A stretch of DNA of 63,397 nucleotides from an uncultured Clostridia bacterium (GTDB taxonomy: Bacteria > Bacillota > Clostridia > Oscillospirales > Oscillospiraceae): contig CANSSG010000015.1 in NCBI GenBank assembly GCA_947649615.1, positions 1 to 63,397 of the forward strand. Direction: 5' to 3'. The notes under the pieces were generated by a model that did not search any database, was not told where the DNA came from, and saw only the letters and a list, made by a program, of their open reading frames with translations. Positions 52,262 to 61,556 of the stretch are shown here, one piece after another. Both the position numbers and the translations under genes were made by a program. Numbering within the stretch: position 1 is the first letter of the stretch; every line of letters begins with the position of its first letter.

Positions 52262-53432
52262 CACCCTGGGCGTCGGCGGGGCAGAACGCGCCTTGCTGGA
52301 GCTGCTGGAAGGCCTGGCCGGCGGGGCATATGACATTAATCTCTATCTGATGCTGGGCCGGGGGCAACTGATGGACCAGGTGCCAGAGGGCATACAGCTG
52401 CTCAATCCCAGCATAAACACCGGCTCCGTGCTGGATGGTCCCGGCCGGCGGGCCTTGGCGGGCATGGTGGCCGCCTGCTTTTTTCGGAATGGGAAATGGG
52501 CGGGCAAGCTGGCAAGCGTACTGTGCGCCTTGCCGCCTATGCTGCGCAGGCGGCGGATACAGCTTGACAAGCTGCTTTGGCGGGTGGTGTCCGATGGGAC
52601 CGTCCGGCTGGATACGCGCTATGACGTAGCGGTGGCCTGGCTGGAGGGTGGGGCTGCGTACTTTGTGGCAGACCATGTCCAGGCCGGCAAAAAGCTGGCT
52701 GTCGTCCATATTGACTATACGCAAAGCGGGTATACGCGGGCGCAGGACTGCGGCTGCTGGTCCGCGTTTCAGAAAATATTTGTTGTCTCCGAGGAAATCC
52801 GCAGCCCCTTTCTCCAGGTGCATCCGGAATGCCGGGACAGGGTTCATGTGCTGCCCAATATCGTGAATCAGGAAAAAATCCGCCGTCTGGCCCAGGAGCC
52901 AGGGGGCTTTTCCGATGGCTGGACTGGGCTGCGCCTCCTCAGCGTAGGGCGGCTTACCTACCAGAAGGCATTCGATACCGCCATCGAAGCCATGAAGCTT
53001 TTGAAGGACGCCGGATACAGCGTCCGGTGGTACGTGCTGGGCGAAGGAGAGCAGCGGGGGGCGTTGGAGAAAAAAATTGCCGCTCTGGGCCTGGAGGAGG
53101 ACTTCTTACTTCTGGGTACTGTGAAAAACCCATTCCCCTACTATGCCCAATCGGACGTATACGTCCACGCCACCCGCTATGAAGGATGGAGCATTGCCGT
53201 ACAGGAGGCGCAGACCCTAGGCTGCGCCATTGTGGTATCCGACACCAGCGGCAACCGCCGTCAGGTCGTCCACAACCGGGACGGCCTGCTGTGTACGCTG
53301 CGCCCGGAGGATATCGCCCGGACCATCGGGTGTTTGCTGAGCGATGAGGACCGGCGAAAACGCCTGGGGGAAGCGGCCAGAACTAAAAAGACCGCCGCCC
53401 GGGAGACGGTACGGGCGCTGCTGGAATTTTGA
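52236..53432 (+). CDS. Family 4 glycosyltransferase
   Basis: A 398-residue GT-B enzyme: FVINTLGVGGAERALLELL at the N-terminus, VLPNIVNQEK near 204, VGRLTYQKAFDTAIEA and ExxxxxxxE in YEGWSIAVQEAQ near 312. ATG at 52236 follows GGAGGGAG inside the end of the preceding gene. It probably adds a sugar to a lipid-linked intermediate of a glycan separate from, or attached to, the Pel-type polymer. Confidence 0.9.
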   Translation: MKKVLFVINTLGVGGAERALLELLEGLAGGAYDINLYLMLGRGQLMDQVPEGIQLLNPSINTGSVLDGPGRRALAGMVAACFFRNGKWAGKLASVLCALPPMLRRRRIQLDKLLWRVVSDGTVRLDTRYDVAVAWLEGGAAYFVADHVQAGKKLAVVHIDYTQSGYTRAQDCGCWSAFQKIFVVSEEIRSPFLQVHPECRDRVHVLPNIVNQEKIRRLAQEPGGFSDGWTGLRLLSVGRLTYQKAFDTAIEAMKLLKDAGYSVRWYVLGEGEQRGALEKKIAALGLEEDFLLLGTVKNPFPYYAQSDVYVHATRYEGWSIAVQEAQTLGCAIVVSDTSGNRRQVVHNRDGLLCTLRPEDIARTIGCLLSDEDRRKRLGEAARTKKTAARETVRALLEF

Positions 53433-53453
53433 TTGCCACAGGGAGAAAGAGAC

Positions 53454-54218
53454 ATGGAAAGAAAAGACCTGCTGATTATTATGCCCGCCCACAACGAGGA
53501 GGAGAATCTTCCCCGCCTGTTGGATCAGATGGATGCAGAGAAGGTTGGACAAATGGCGGACGTGCTTGTCATCAACGACGCTTCCGAGGACGGTACGGCA
53601 AATATTATTTCGGCGCGCGGGTACCGGATGATTTCCAACGTATTCTGCCTGGGCTATGGCGGCGCGATACAAGTGGGGTATAAATACGCGGTCCAAGAGG
53701 GCTATCAATACGTCATCCAAATTGATTCGGACGGCCAGCACGATGTAAGCAACATCCCTATCCTATATGAACGGCTGTTGCGCCAGGACGGGGCGGGGAA
53801 ACGTCCCGACATCGTCCTTGGCTCCCGGTATCTGGAGCACAGCAAAAGCTTTCCGCTGTCCCCGGCCAAGCGGTTGGCCCACCGGATGTTCCGCGTATTA
53901 ATCCGGCTCATGACGGGGCAGACCATTACCGATCCCACCACCGGCCTCCAGGGATTAAGCCGCCGGGCTTTTTCCTGCTATGCACAGTACAACAACTTCG
54001 ATGTAAAGTACCCGGACGCCAATATGCTCATGCAAATGCTGCTGTTAAATTACCGGGTAGTGGAAGTGCCCGCCCTCATGCACCCACGCACGGCGGGCAT
54101 CAGCATCCATTCCGGACTGAAGCCGCTGTGGTACATGATCCGTATGCTTTACAGCACCCTGGCAATCGCCCTTCGCATCAAGGGCTTGAAACTAGACGCC
54201 AGGAACCGAGCGTCGTGA
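53454..54218 (+). CDS. Dpm1/DPG-synthase-like family 2 glycosyltransferase
   Basis: A 254-residue GT2 enzyme: LLIIMPAHNEEENLPRLL, NDASEDGT and the IQIDSDGQHD metal motif near 92, with TDPTTGLQGLSRRAF near 160. Similar enzymes put a sugar on polyprenyl phosphate for later use by GT-C transferases, which fits the GT-C-like protein encoded next. It has no membrane helix of its own; the DUF2304-like protein two genes before may help. ATG at 53454, GGGAG 8 nt upstream. Confidence 0.88.
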   Translation: MERKDLLIIMPAHNEEENLPRLLDQMDAEKVGQMADVLVINDASEDGTANIISARGYRMISNVFCLGYGGAIQVGYKYAVQEGYQYVIQIDSDGQHDVSNIPILYERLLRQDGAGKRPDIVLGSRYLEHSKSFPLSPAKRLAHRMFRVLIRLMTGQTITDPTTGLQGLSRRAFSCYAQYNNFDVKYPDANMLMQMLLLNYRVVEVPALMHPRTAGISIHSGLKPLWYMIRMLYSTLAIALRIKGLKLDARNRAS

Positions 54219-54242
54219 CCGTCCTGGGAAGGAGGAATCCCT

Positions 54243-56540
54243 TTGGATATTTCCAATACCCCCTACTGGGTTTTTGAATTTCTGAAAGTCCTCTGCGGCT
54301 ATCTGCTGGTAGGATTTCTGTGGCCGCGGTTTGTGTTTGCCGGGCGCCTGCGCGGGAAATCCGTGATTTATCAGTTTAGCTTCTGCGTTTCGGTGCAGAT
54401 GGTTCTGATTAACACGGTGGTACTCGGCCTGGGGCTGCTCCATATTCTCAATGCCTGGACAGTCCGTACTGTTTTTTACGGCGTCCCTCTGGCGGTTTTA
54501 TACCGGAGACTTCATATAACGGAGGAGAAAGTGGAGGACGCGTTCCGCGTCATAACCTTCGCGCGCTCCAAACTGCTGCTGCGGCGTTTGGGCCGTGCCG
54601 CCGCCAGGCGGATGAAGCTGCTGTGGCGCGCCGTGCAGGCGCATCCGCTGGATTATTTGGCCCTGGGAATTGTCGTGGTGTACGCGCTGGTCTATTTCTC
54701 ATGGGGGGCCTTTCAAAACACTTCCTATGGTTATGGCGACCAGTATGTCCACCATGCTTGGATCCAAGGCCTGATACAGGGCGAAATATTTCTCGATGGC
54801 GTTTACCCGGCGGGAATGCACTGTATGCTGTATGCCATCCATACCCTGCTGGGCGTGAGCCTATACAATCTATTGCTCTTTTTCGGGTGCATACAATGCA
54901 TCCTTTTCCTTGCGGCGTCCTACTGCCTGCTCCGGGAGTTGTTCCATTGGCGGTTCACGCCTATCTTTGTTTTGGCTGGATTCGTCCTTCTTGAAGCAAA
55001 CGGCAGCTTACAAGGAATGTCCCGCCTGCAATGGACGCTTCCTCTGGAGTTTGCCCTTGCACCGCAAATGATTTGCCTGTTGTACCTGATTCGATATCTG
55101 CGGTATGGCGGGAAGAAGGTGGAAAAGGGGAAATTCGCCGGGTATATCGCAGGAGACGAGCTGCTTGTCTTTATGTTGGCACTGGCGGCTATGTTGGCAG
55201 CCCATTTCCACGCGGCCATGATGGCATTCCTTATGTGCCTGATGGTGGCGCTTTTTTACCTCAAAAGGACTTTTAGCAAGGAACGGTTTCTATCCCTGGT
55301 ATTGGCGGTCCTATGCGGCGCTTTCATTGCGCTTGCGCCCATGGCGGCCGCGCTGGCCTCAGGCATCCCTATGCAGGCATCTCTGAACTGGGCCTTGGGC
55401 ATCATTGGCGGCGAAACGGACACGGAGCGCCGGAGCAGCCAACTGGAAGAACTGAACGAAGAGTTGGCCAGGAACGAGACCGGTGTCTCCGGGGAAGTAG
55501 AAGCGCGTACGGCTTTTGCCGTCAAAGTGTTCCGCCGCGCCTACACAGGGATTCTTGATCCAAGCTGGGCTGTGCCGCTGCTGATTCTGATGGCGGTGGT
55601 CACCCTTGGCGGCGCGGCGCTGAAGCTGGCGATGCAGTTTCCGCCCTTCCGATGTTGTTGGTTTGTTCGAACAGGACTGACCCGGCTATGGCTGGATAAT
55701 TATTTCCTCCTGACCGGGCTTTCCTTTATAATGACCTTCCTATATATCCTTCCGTATGTAGGCCTCCCGGAATTGGTGGTCGCAGCACGGCTGGTTACAA
55801 CGATGCGGATGCTTTTTTTTGCAGCAGCGGCGATTCCCCTGGACTTCCTCTTCGCCCTCCTCTCGCTGAGACTGAAGAATCCCGCTTTAAACCTTCTTTC
55901 CGCTTTTTGCCTGACCCTAATCTGCCTTTGGGCCGTAATGGGTGAAAACTACCACCACTTCCTCTACTATGAACTGACCCGTTACCGGGCGGAGGTGGCG
56001 GTAATGAACCATATTATTCAAAATTATCCAAAGGATGAATTTACCGTTGTATCGCCTACGGACGGCTTGTACCACGTAATTGCGTATGGCAGGCATGAGG
56101 AATTGGTGGACTTCCTCCATAAAGCAGCAGACGGGAGATATTTCATTCCCACAGAGCATGTCTTCATCTTTATTGAGAAAAAGCCCCTTGTGTACGCGCA
56201 AAACCATATAGCCCAGGGACCCGCTTTCCTCGGCAGGCCGGACAACCGGGATCAGTATGTTCAATTTGGAAGGCCGTGGAGCGTTGCGCCAACAATTACT
56301 GCTACGGAGATATCCCCGGAAGCGGCTCGGGAGGACTTGGGCGAATATAACAAGCCGTTCGATTACTACCGCTATGACCGTACGGTGGTAGAATCCAAAG
56401 CATATGCCTGGTGCCAGCGGTTTGCGGAACTTTATCCCAGCGAGGTGGACATATACTATGAGGATGACAGCTTTGTCTGCTACTATTTCCGGCAGGAGCC
56501 TAACGCGCCCTATGATTTGGCTATCGGCTATGGGGAATAA
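54243..56540 (+). CDS. Large polytopic membrane protein, GT-C glycosyltransferase-like
   Basis: A 765-residue protein with at least 12 predicted membrane helices over residues 10-565 and a C-terminal extracytoplasmic domain (about 580-765). The first large outer loop contains YGYGDQYVHHAWIQGL near 158, an acidic-residue pattern like GT-C enzymes. It resembles the DUF6541-type family, but I cannot name it surely. TTG start at 54243 with AAGGAGG 7 nt before. Placed after a Dpm-like GT2, it may use polyprenyl-phosphate sugars. Confidence 0.75.
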   Translation: MDISNTPYWVFEFLKVLCGYLLVGFLWPRFVFAGRLRGKSVIYQFSFCVSVQMVLINTVVLGLGLLHILNAWTVRTVFYGVPLAVLYRRLHITEEKVEDAFRVITFARSKLLLRRLGRAAARRMKLLWRAVQAHPLDYLALGIVVVYALVYFSWGAFQNTSYGYGDQYVHHAWIQGLIQGEIFLDGVYPAGMHCMLYAIHTLLGVSLYNLLLFFGCIQCILFLAASYCLLRELFHWRFTPIFVLAGFVLLEANGSLQGMSRLQWTLPLEFALAPQMICLLYLIRYLRYGGKKVEKGKFAGYIAGDELLVFMLALAAMLAAHFHAAMMAFLMCLMVALFYLKRTFSKERFLSLVLAVLCGAFIALAPMAAALASGIPMQASLNWALGIIGGETDTERRSSQLEELNEELARNETGVSGEVEARTAFAVKVFRRAYTGILDPSWAVPLLILMAVVTLGGAALKLAMQFPPFRCCWFVRTGLTRLWLDNYFLLTGLSFIMTFLYILPYVGLPELVVAARLVTTMRMLFFAAAAIPLDFLFALLSLRLKNPALNLLSAFCLTLICLWAVMGENYHHFLYYELTRYRAEVAVMNHIIQNYPKDEFTVVSPTDGLYHVIAYGRHEELVDFLHKAADGRYFIPTEHVFIFIEKKPLVYAQNHIAQGPAFLGRPDNRDQYVQFGRPWSVAPTITATEISPEAAREDLGEYNKPFDYYRYDRTVVESKAYAWCQRFAELYPSEVDIYYEDDSFVCYYFRQEPNAPYDLAIGYGE

Positions 56541-57933
56541 GCGGGGCTTTCTGCGGCAGGCAGCAGCCTTTGCCGCCGCACTTATCCTAACGGTAGTATT
56601 TCTATTTATTTGTGGGGGGTGGATGGAATTGAGCCGGCTGCATGTGAGCGCAGAGACCTTTGCGGAGTCCCCGCGGCCTTTGCAGAATCCAAACCGGGGC
56701 TTTTACCGCATCTATAGTTTTTACATTACCAATCAGACGGTAGATTACACTGCCGAGGTAGACCGGCTCTACAGCGGAGATGATGATACCACTTTGGCCC
56801 TTATCGAGGTCAATCTGACGGCGTATCGGGCCGGGGATATCAGTCAGGCCGGATTAGAGAACATTAACGCCCTTTTCAAGGCCCTTTCCAACAAGGGCAA
56901 GGGCCTGATCGTACGATTCCTTTATGACTTGGAGGGGAAAAACCTCCTCACGGAGCCAAGCCGCCTGGACCGCATTCTCCGCCACATGGAGCAGCTTCGG
57001 GAGATCCTCCACCGCTACGCCGGCGGCATTTTTACGCTCCAGGGCCTCTTTATCGGAGACTGGGGGGAGATGCACAACACGCGGTATCACACCGCAGAAG
57101 ACCTGCGGCTATTAGCCCAAAAGCTGGCGGATGTCGCCCCCTCCCGTCTCTGTGTGCGTACGCCGGCCCAGTGGCGGACGGTTACCCTGGATGGGACGGA
57201 CACCGCCTTAGCCGCCCGGTTGGGGCTGTTCAACGACGGCATGTTGGGCAGCGAGAATGACCTTGGCACCTACGACCTGGAGCTCCACGGCGGCCAGCGC
57301 CGGAGCAGGGCGGAGGAACTGGCATTCCAAGAAACCCTGTGCCGCAGCGTCCCCAACGGCGGCGAGGTGGTGATAAGCAACCCGTTTAACGATTTTGAGA
57401 ACGCGGTGCGGGATTTGTCCACTATGCATGTCACCTACCTGAACAAGGATTACGATGCGGCGGTGATGGAGAAATGGGCCGCAGCCACCGTATCCGAAAA
57501 CGGCTGCTTTAACGGCATGGATGGTCTCTCTTATATAGAGCGCCATTTAGGCTACCGCCTGCTTATCAGCAGCGTGAAAATAGAGCGGAACCTATTCCAA
57601 CAGCAGCTCACCATAAAAGCCACGTTCCGGAACGAGGGCTTCGCCCCCTTATATGAGGAACCGGATGTGGCGGTGAGCCTGCGCAGTATGGACGCCGTCC
57701 TAATAGGAGAGTATCCGGCGGAGCATTGCCTTCTGGCCCTTCCCGGCGGGGCGGAGAGGGGAAATACCTCCGCCGTCCAGGCCGTTATTCCTACAAGGGA
57801 CCTGGCAAAGGGTGTCTACACGGTATACCTAACGCTGAAGGATCCCGGCTCTGCACAAGAAATCCTCCTGGCAAACACCCAGGACGCCGGTCCCTATGGA
57901 TACTGCTTGGGAGAGATTGAGGTGCGCCGGTGA
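56530..57933 (+). CDS. DUF4874/DUF4832 domain protein, membrane-anchored
   Basis: A 467-residue protein with one N-terminal membrane helix (about 8-31), then a barrel-like part beginning RPLQNPNRGFYRIYSF and containing ALIEVNLTAYRAGDIS and GLFIGDWGEMHNTRYHT (DUF4874), and a second part with GLFNDGMLGSENDLGTY (DUF4832), ending in a beta domain. Such proteins occur in exopolysaccharide loci and look like glycoside hydrolases, but no activity is established. The start at 56530 overlaps the previous gene by 11 bp; ATG at 56512 is an alternative. Confidence 0.8.
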   Translation: MGNKRGFLRQAAAFAAALILTVVFLFICGGWMELSRLHVSAETFAESPRPLQNPNRGFYRIYSFYITNQTVDYTAEVDRLYSGDDDTTLALIEVNLTAYRAGDISQAGLENINALFKALSNKGKGLIVRFLYDLEGKNLLTEPSRLDRILRHMEQLREILHRYAGGIFTLQGLFIGDWGEMHNTRYHTAEDLRLLAQKLADVAPSRLCVRTPAQWRTVTLDGTDTALAARLGLFNDGMLGSENDLGTYDLELHGGQRRSRAEELAFQETLCRSVPNGGEVVISNPFNDFENAVRDLSTMHVTYLNKDYDAAVMEKWAAATVSENGCFNGMDGLSYIERHLGYRLLISSVKIERNLFQQQLTIKATFRNEGFAPLYEEPDVAVSLRSMDAVLIGEYPAEHCLLALPGGAERGNTSAVQAVIPTRDLAKGVYTVYLTLKDPGSAQEILLANTQDAGPYGYCLGEIEVRR

Positions 57934-59489
57934 CGGAGAAAGGCAACCGGCAGAAAAACCGGCTCGAATATTCCGCCATCAACGCCGGCGTGGCCATGGC
58001 GTCCCAGTCGCTTAGGATCGTGGCGGGTTATATCAGCCGGGTGGTGTTTACCCGCACTCTGAGCACCAGCTACGCCGGGGTCAACGGGCTGTTTGCGGAT
58101 ATTTTAGGGGTCTTGTCCCTATCGGAACTGGGCATTGCCTCGGTCATGAGCTATGCGCTATACCGCCCTATCGCGCAGAACGACATTCCCAGGATTCAGG
58201 CCGTCATGAAGCTGTACAAACGCCTGTATATGTGCGTGGCGGCTTTTGTGGGGGCGGTCGGGCTGTCAATGCTGCCGTTCCTGGACTATTTTGCAGGAGA
58301 CCTGTCCGCCATAGAGCATCTGGAGTTGATCTATCTGCTATATCTGGGGAATTCTGTAACGTCCTACCTACTGATGTACCGGAGCACCCTGATCACAGCC
58401 CATCAGAGGGAGTATATCGTCACCCTCTACTATACAGCCTTTTCCCTGGTGCAGATTATCCTGCAAATCATCCTTCTGCTGACCACCGGGAGCTATATCG
58501 CGTACCTGCTGGCCGCCATAATTGGCTCGCTGCTGTGCAACCTCTGCATTTCCCGGCAGGCGGGCCGTATGTACCCTTACTTGCGGGAAAAAAGCAGCCA
58601 CGCGCTGCCTGCGGCCGAGAAACGAGAAATCCGCCGCAATATAGGCGCCCTCGCCCTGCACCGGTTGGGGGCGGTGGTCATCAACAACACGGACAACCTG
58701 CTGCTCTCCCGCTTTACAGGCATTGCCAGCGTAGGAATCTATTCCAACTACTATCTGGTCATCCACTCCGTCCAGCAGGTGTTGGCCCGGCTCTTCCAAG
58801 GAATGGCCGCCAGCATTGGCAATCTGGGCGCGTCGGAGGAACGGGAGACGTTGGAGCCGGTCTTCTATAACGCTTTTTTTATCGGGCAATGGGTCTACGG
58901 TTTGACGGCTATCTGCCTGTATGAACTGCTGCCCCCATTTATTGAACTCAGCTTTGGACCGGCGTATCTCCTTGACCGCTCCACCCTGCTGATTTTGTGC
59001 ATCCTCGTCTTTTTGCAGGGCATGCGGAAGGCGGTCGCCACCTTCTGGTATGCCCTGGGCATGTTCTGGCTGGACCGGTACAAGGCGCTGGCGGAAGCGG
59101 TGTTAAATCTGATTTTTTCCATCATGCTGGTTATTCGCTATGGGATTGCCGGCGTATTCATGGGGACGGTTCTTAGTATGCTGCTGGTGCCGGTGTGGGT
59201 GGACCCATATATGTTTTTCCGCCACTGCCTGAAAAAATCACCGGTCCCCTTTGTACGGAAATACATCAGTTATTTGACGGTTATCGGGCTTGCCTGGTGG
59301 CTGACAGACGTTGTGTGCAGCTTTGCCGCAGGCGGACTGCTTCGGGTGCTGCTTGTGCGGATGGCGATCTGTGTCCTGATGATCAACGGCGTCTTTGCAG
59401 CCGCCCACTTCTGGCGGCAGGAGTTCAAAAGCATGCTGTGGCTGGCGGCTTCCTTGCTGAAAGGTAGGGCGGCTATGAAGAAGACGTAG
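57930..59489 (+). CDS. Oligosaccharide flippase (Wzx/MOP family)
   Basis: A 519-residue protein with about 12-14 membrane helices; N-terminal RIVAGYISRVVFTRTLSTSYAGVNGLF and LSLSELGIASVMSYALYRP are typical of Wzx-like lipopolysaccharide biosynthesis proteins in clostridia. It would flip a lipid-linked oligosaccharide outward. As PelG is also present, this points to a second glycan made by the same operon. GTG start at 57930, overlapping the previous stop. Last gene before a strong hairpin. Confidence 0.88.
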   Translation: MTEKGNRQKNRLEYSAINAGVAMASQSLRIVAGYISRVVFTRTLSTSYAGVNGLFADILGVLSLSELGIASVMSYALYRPIAQNDIPRIQAVMKLYKRLYMCVAAFVGAVGLSMLPFLDYFAGDLSAIEHLELIYLLYLGNSVTSYLLMYRSTLITAHQREYIVTLYYTAFSLVQIILQIILLLTTGSYIAYLLAAIIGSLLCNLCISRQAGRMYPYLREKSSHALPAAEKREIRRNIGALALHRLGAVVINNTDNLLLSRFTGIASVGIYSNYYLVIHSVQQVLARLFQGMAASIGNLGASEERETLEPVFYNAFFIGQWVYGLTAICLYELLPPFIELSFGPAYLLDRSTLLILCILVFLQGMRKAVATFWYALGMFWLDRYKALAEAVLNLIFSIMLVIRYGIAGVFMGTVLSMLLVPVWVDPYMFFRHCLKKSPVPFVRKYISYLTVIGLAWWLTDVVCSFAAGGLLRVLLVRMAICVLMINGVFAAAHFWRQEFKSMLWLAASLLKGRAAMKKT

Positions 59490-59567
59490 GCCTTAGAACA
59501 CCGCATACCCCCACTAAGGACGGGAGGAAGCGGTGCTGCTATTTGTCTGTTTTCGTTCTTTCATAGC

Positions 59568-59608
59568 AAGGCCCCCTATGTAGGTTTATTTCCTACATAG
59601 GGGGCCTT
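59568..59608. terminator. Terminator at the end of the pel-type operon
   Basis: A perfect 17-bp stem (59568-59584 with 59592-59608) with a 7-nt loop. Flanking A/T is modest on both sides; it probably serves both convergent transcripts. Confidence 0.8.
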
Positions 59609-59616
59609 TATATAAG

Positions 59617-60375
59617 CTACGCCGCCGGCAGGCTGCTGCCGTCTGGCAGGAGGAACAGGCTGGCTTCCTGCGGAGAGAGCTCCGGTTCGCCGGCGGTGAA
59701 CCGGTAGGCCAGTTCTCCGTCCAACAGGCGCTCTGCTGCCGTCAGAAGCCCGTTAATACCCACCCAATAGCGGTCTGTATAGCCGTCCTTATCGGGATGG
59801 GTCTCTACATAGATACAGTTCCCGCCAAAGGCCGTCCGGTACTCCGCCAGGGCAATCGTTTCCGGCGGCAGTTCCCGCACCGTCTCATAGCTGAGCATCC
59901 GCCCGGCGGCGTCGGCGGTCAGTCCGGCGGATTCCAGGCGGACCCAGTCCGTCTCATCGTCGTACCACACCCCCGCCACAGAACCCTCGCCGGAGGGAGC
60001 GGGTTCCACCAAAGTATGCCGGACGCTGCCGTCGGGCAGGGTGGTGTCCAGCCGGGTCTGCCCGCCGCTGACGTATACCTGGGATACGGACTGCCCGCTG
60101 CCGCCCTTCCAGAAGGTTTCCACCGTCTGGCTACGGCTGTAGGCCGTGGGGCGGGCCAGGATGCTTATGGCGCTGCCGACCGTCTCGGGCGTGATGGCAA
60201 TGATGTTCAGATGGCTGCCGGGGTTGTCTTCACCGGCGCCGGAGGTGTCGGTCTGGCTCTCCGGCAGGACGATCTCACTGGTCTGGCGGCGGCCGCCCCA
60301 GGCCAGCATGGCCATAATGACCAGCAGCAGTACGCCGAAGCCTAAGCTGACATAGGCTACGCGCTTCTTATCCAA
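59617..60375 (-). CDS. Membrane-anchored LolA/RseB-like protein of unknown function
   Basis: A 252-residue protein with one N-terminal helix (about 9-25) and an extracytoplasmic beta-rich domain (VSQVYVSGGQTRLDTTLPDG, VWYDDETDWVRLES, DRYWVGINGLLTAAE) like the LolA/RseB fold. TTG start at 60375 with AAAGGAGG 7 nt upstream; a longer reading overlaps wecB and is rejected. It follows wecB by 31 bp, on the same strand. Confidence 0.75.
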   Translation of the reverse strand: MDKKRVAYVSLGFGVLLLVIMAMLAWGGRRQTSEIVLPESQTDTSGAGEDNPGSHLNIIAITPETVGSAISILARPTAYSRSQTVETFWKGGSGQSVSQVYVSGGQTRLDTTLPDGSVRHTLVEPAPSGEGSVAGVWYDDETDWVRLESAGLTADAAGRMLSYETVRELPPETIALAEYRTAFGGNCIYVETHPDKDGYTDRYWVGINGLLTAAERLLDGELAYRFTAGEPELSPQEASLFLLPDGSSLPAA

Positions 60376-60406
60376 GACGGCGCCTCCTTTCCCGTTCCCA
60401 GGGGGG

Positions 60407-61555
60407 TTACGCTCCTGCCCGGAAGTCCTCCGGTTTGGCTCCCCGCCCGAAATGCCACAAAATCGCGTCCGCGATGCGGCCGCAGGCCTTCCCATCGCCG
60501 TAGGGGTTGGCCGCGTGGGCCATGGCGGCGTAAGCCGGCGGGCTGGTGAGCAGCTCGTGGGCCATGGACACGATGTCCTCGTACTTTACCCCCGCCAGCT
60601 TCACCGTACCGGCGGTTACGGCCTCGGGCCGCTCGGTCTCCCGGCGCAGTACCAGCACGGGCTTGCCCAGGGCGGGGGCTTCCTCCTGAAGGCCGCCGGA
60701 ATCGGTAAGCACCAAATCGCTCCGGGCCATCAGATTATGCATCTCGTCAGCCGCCAGGGGGGGGATCAGATGGACATTGGGAATCCCGCCCAGATGCTTT
60801 TTCGCGCACTCCTGGACCACCGGGCTGAGATGGACGGGATATACCATCTCTACCTCGTGGGTCCGGGCGATTTCCGCTAAGGCGGACATGATGTCCTCCA
60901 TAGGCTGGCCGTAATTCTCCCGCCGGTGGCAGGTAACCAGCAGGATTTTCTTCTCTCCGTAAGGCAGGCGGTTCAGTTCATCCGCCGCAAACCGGTAATC
61001 TGGCCGCACGGTAGTTTTCAGCGCGTCAATTACCGTGTTCCCGGTGACGAACACGCCTCCGGTGATTCCCTCCCGGCGCAGGTTTTCCCGGTTGTTTTCC
61101 GTGGGGCAGAAATACAAATCCGCAATAGCGGTCACCAGCTTCCGGTTCATCTCCTCGGGGTAGGGGGAGTATTTGTCGTAGGTCCGCAGGCCTGCTTCCA
61201 CATGGCCGACCGGCACCTTGTGGTAAAAAGCTGACAGCGCCCCCGCGAAAGTGGTGGAGGTGTCGCCATGAACCAGGATCATGTCCGGCTTCAGGGCCTC
61301 AATGGCCTCGTCCATGCCCGTCAGGCACTTGCTGGTGATGGTGCTGAGGGTCTGGCGGGGGGTCATGATGTCCAAGTCCCATTGGGGGCGGAGGTCAAAC
61401 ACCTGCAATACGCTGTCCAGCATTTCCCGGTGCTGGGCGGTGACGCAGCAGATGGACTCGATCCCCTCCCGCCCGGCCAGTTCTTTGACCAGAGGAGCCA
61501 TCTTAATCGCTTCCGGCCTGGTGCCGAAAACGCTCATAATACGCAGCTTTTCCAC
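60407..61555 (-). CDS. wecB: UDP-N-acetylglucosamine 2-epimerase (non-hydrolysing)
   Basis: Interconverts UDP-GlcNAc and UDP-ManNAc for wall polymer synthesis. The 382-residue product has MSVFGTRPEAIKMAPL, VHGDTSTTFAGAL, HVEAGLRT, TCHRRENYG and TDSGGLQEEAP, all diagnostic. GTG start at 61555, GGAGG 6 nt before, one base from the stop of the tagO-like gene. Together they suggest teichoic-acid-like or related wall glycan synthesis, or nucleotide-sugar supply to the clusters at 36-59 kb. Confidence 0.95.
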   Translation of the reverse strand: MEKLRIMSVFGTRPEAIKMAPLVKELAGREGIESICCVTAQHREMLDSVLQVFDLRPQWDLDIMTPRQTLSTITSKCLTGMDEAIEALKPDMILVHGDTSTTFAGALSAFYHKVPVGHVEAGLRTYDKYSPYPEEMNRKLVTAIADLYFCPTENNRENLRREGITGGVFVTGNTVIDALKTTVRPDYRFAADELNRLPYGEKKILLVTCHRRENYGQPMEDIMSALAEIARTHEVEMVYPVHLSPVVQECAKKHLGGIPNVHLIPPLAADEMHNLMARSDLVLTDSGGLQEEAPALGKPVLVLRRETERPEAVTAGTVKLAGVKYEDIVSMAHELLTSPPAYAAMAHAANPYGDGKACGRIADAILWHFGRGAKPEDFRAGA

Positions 61556-61556
61556 T

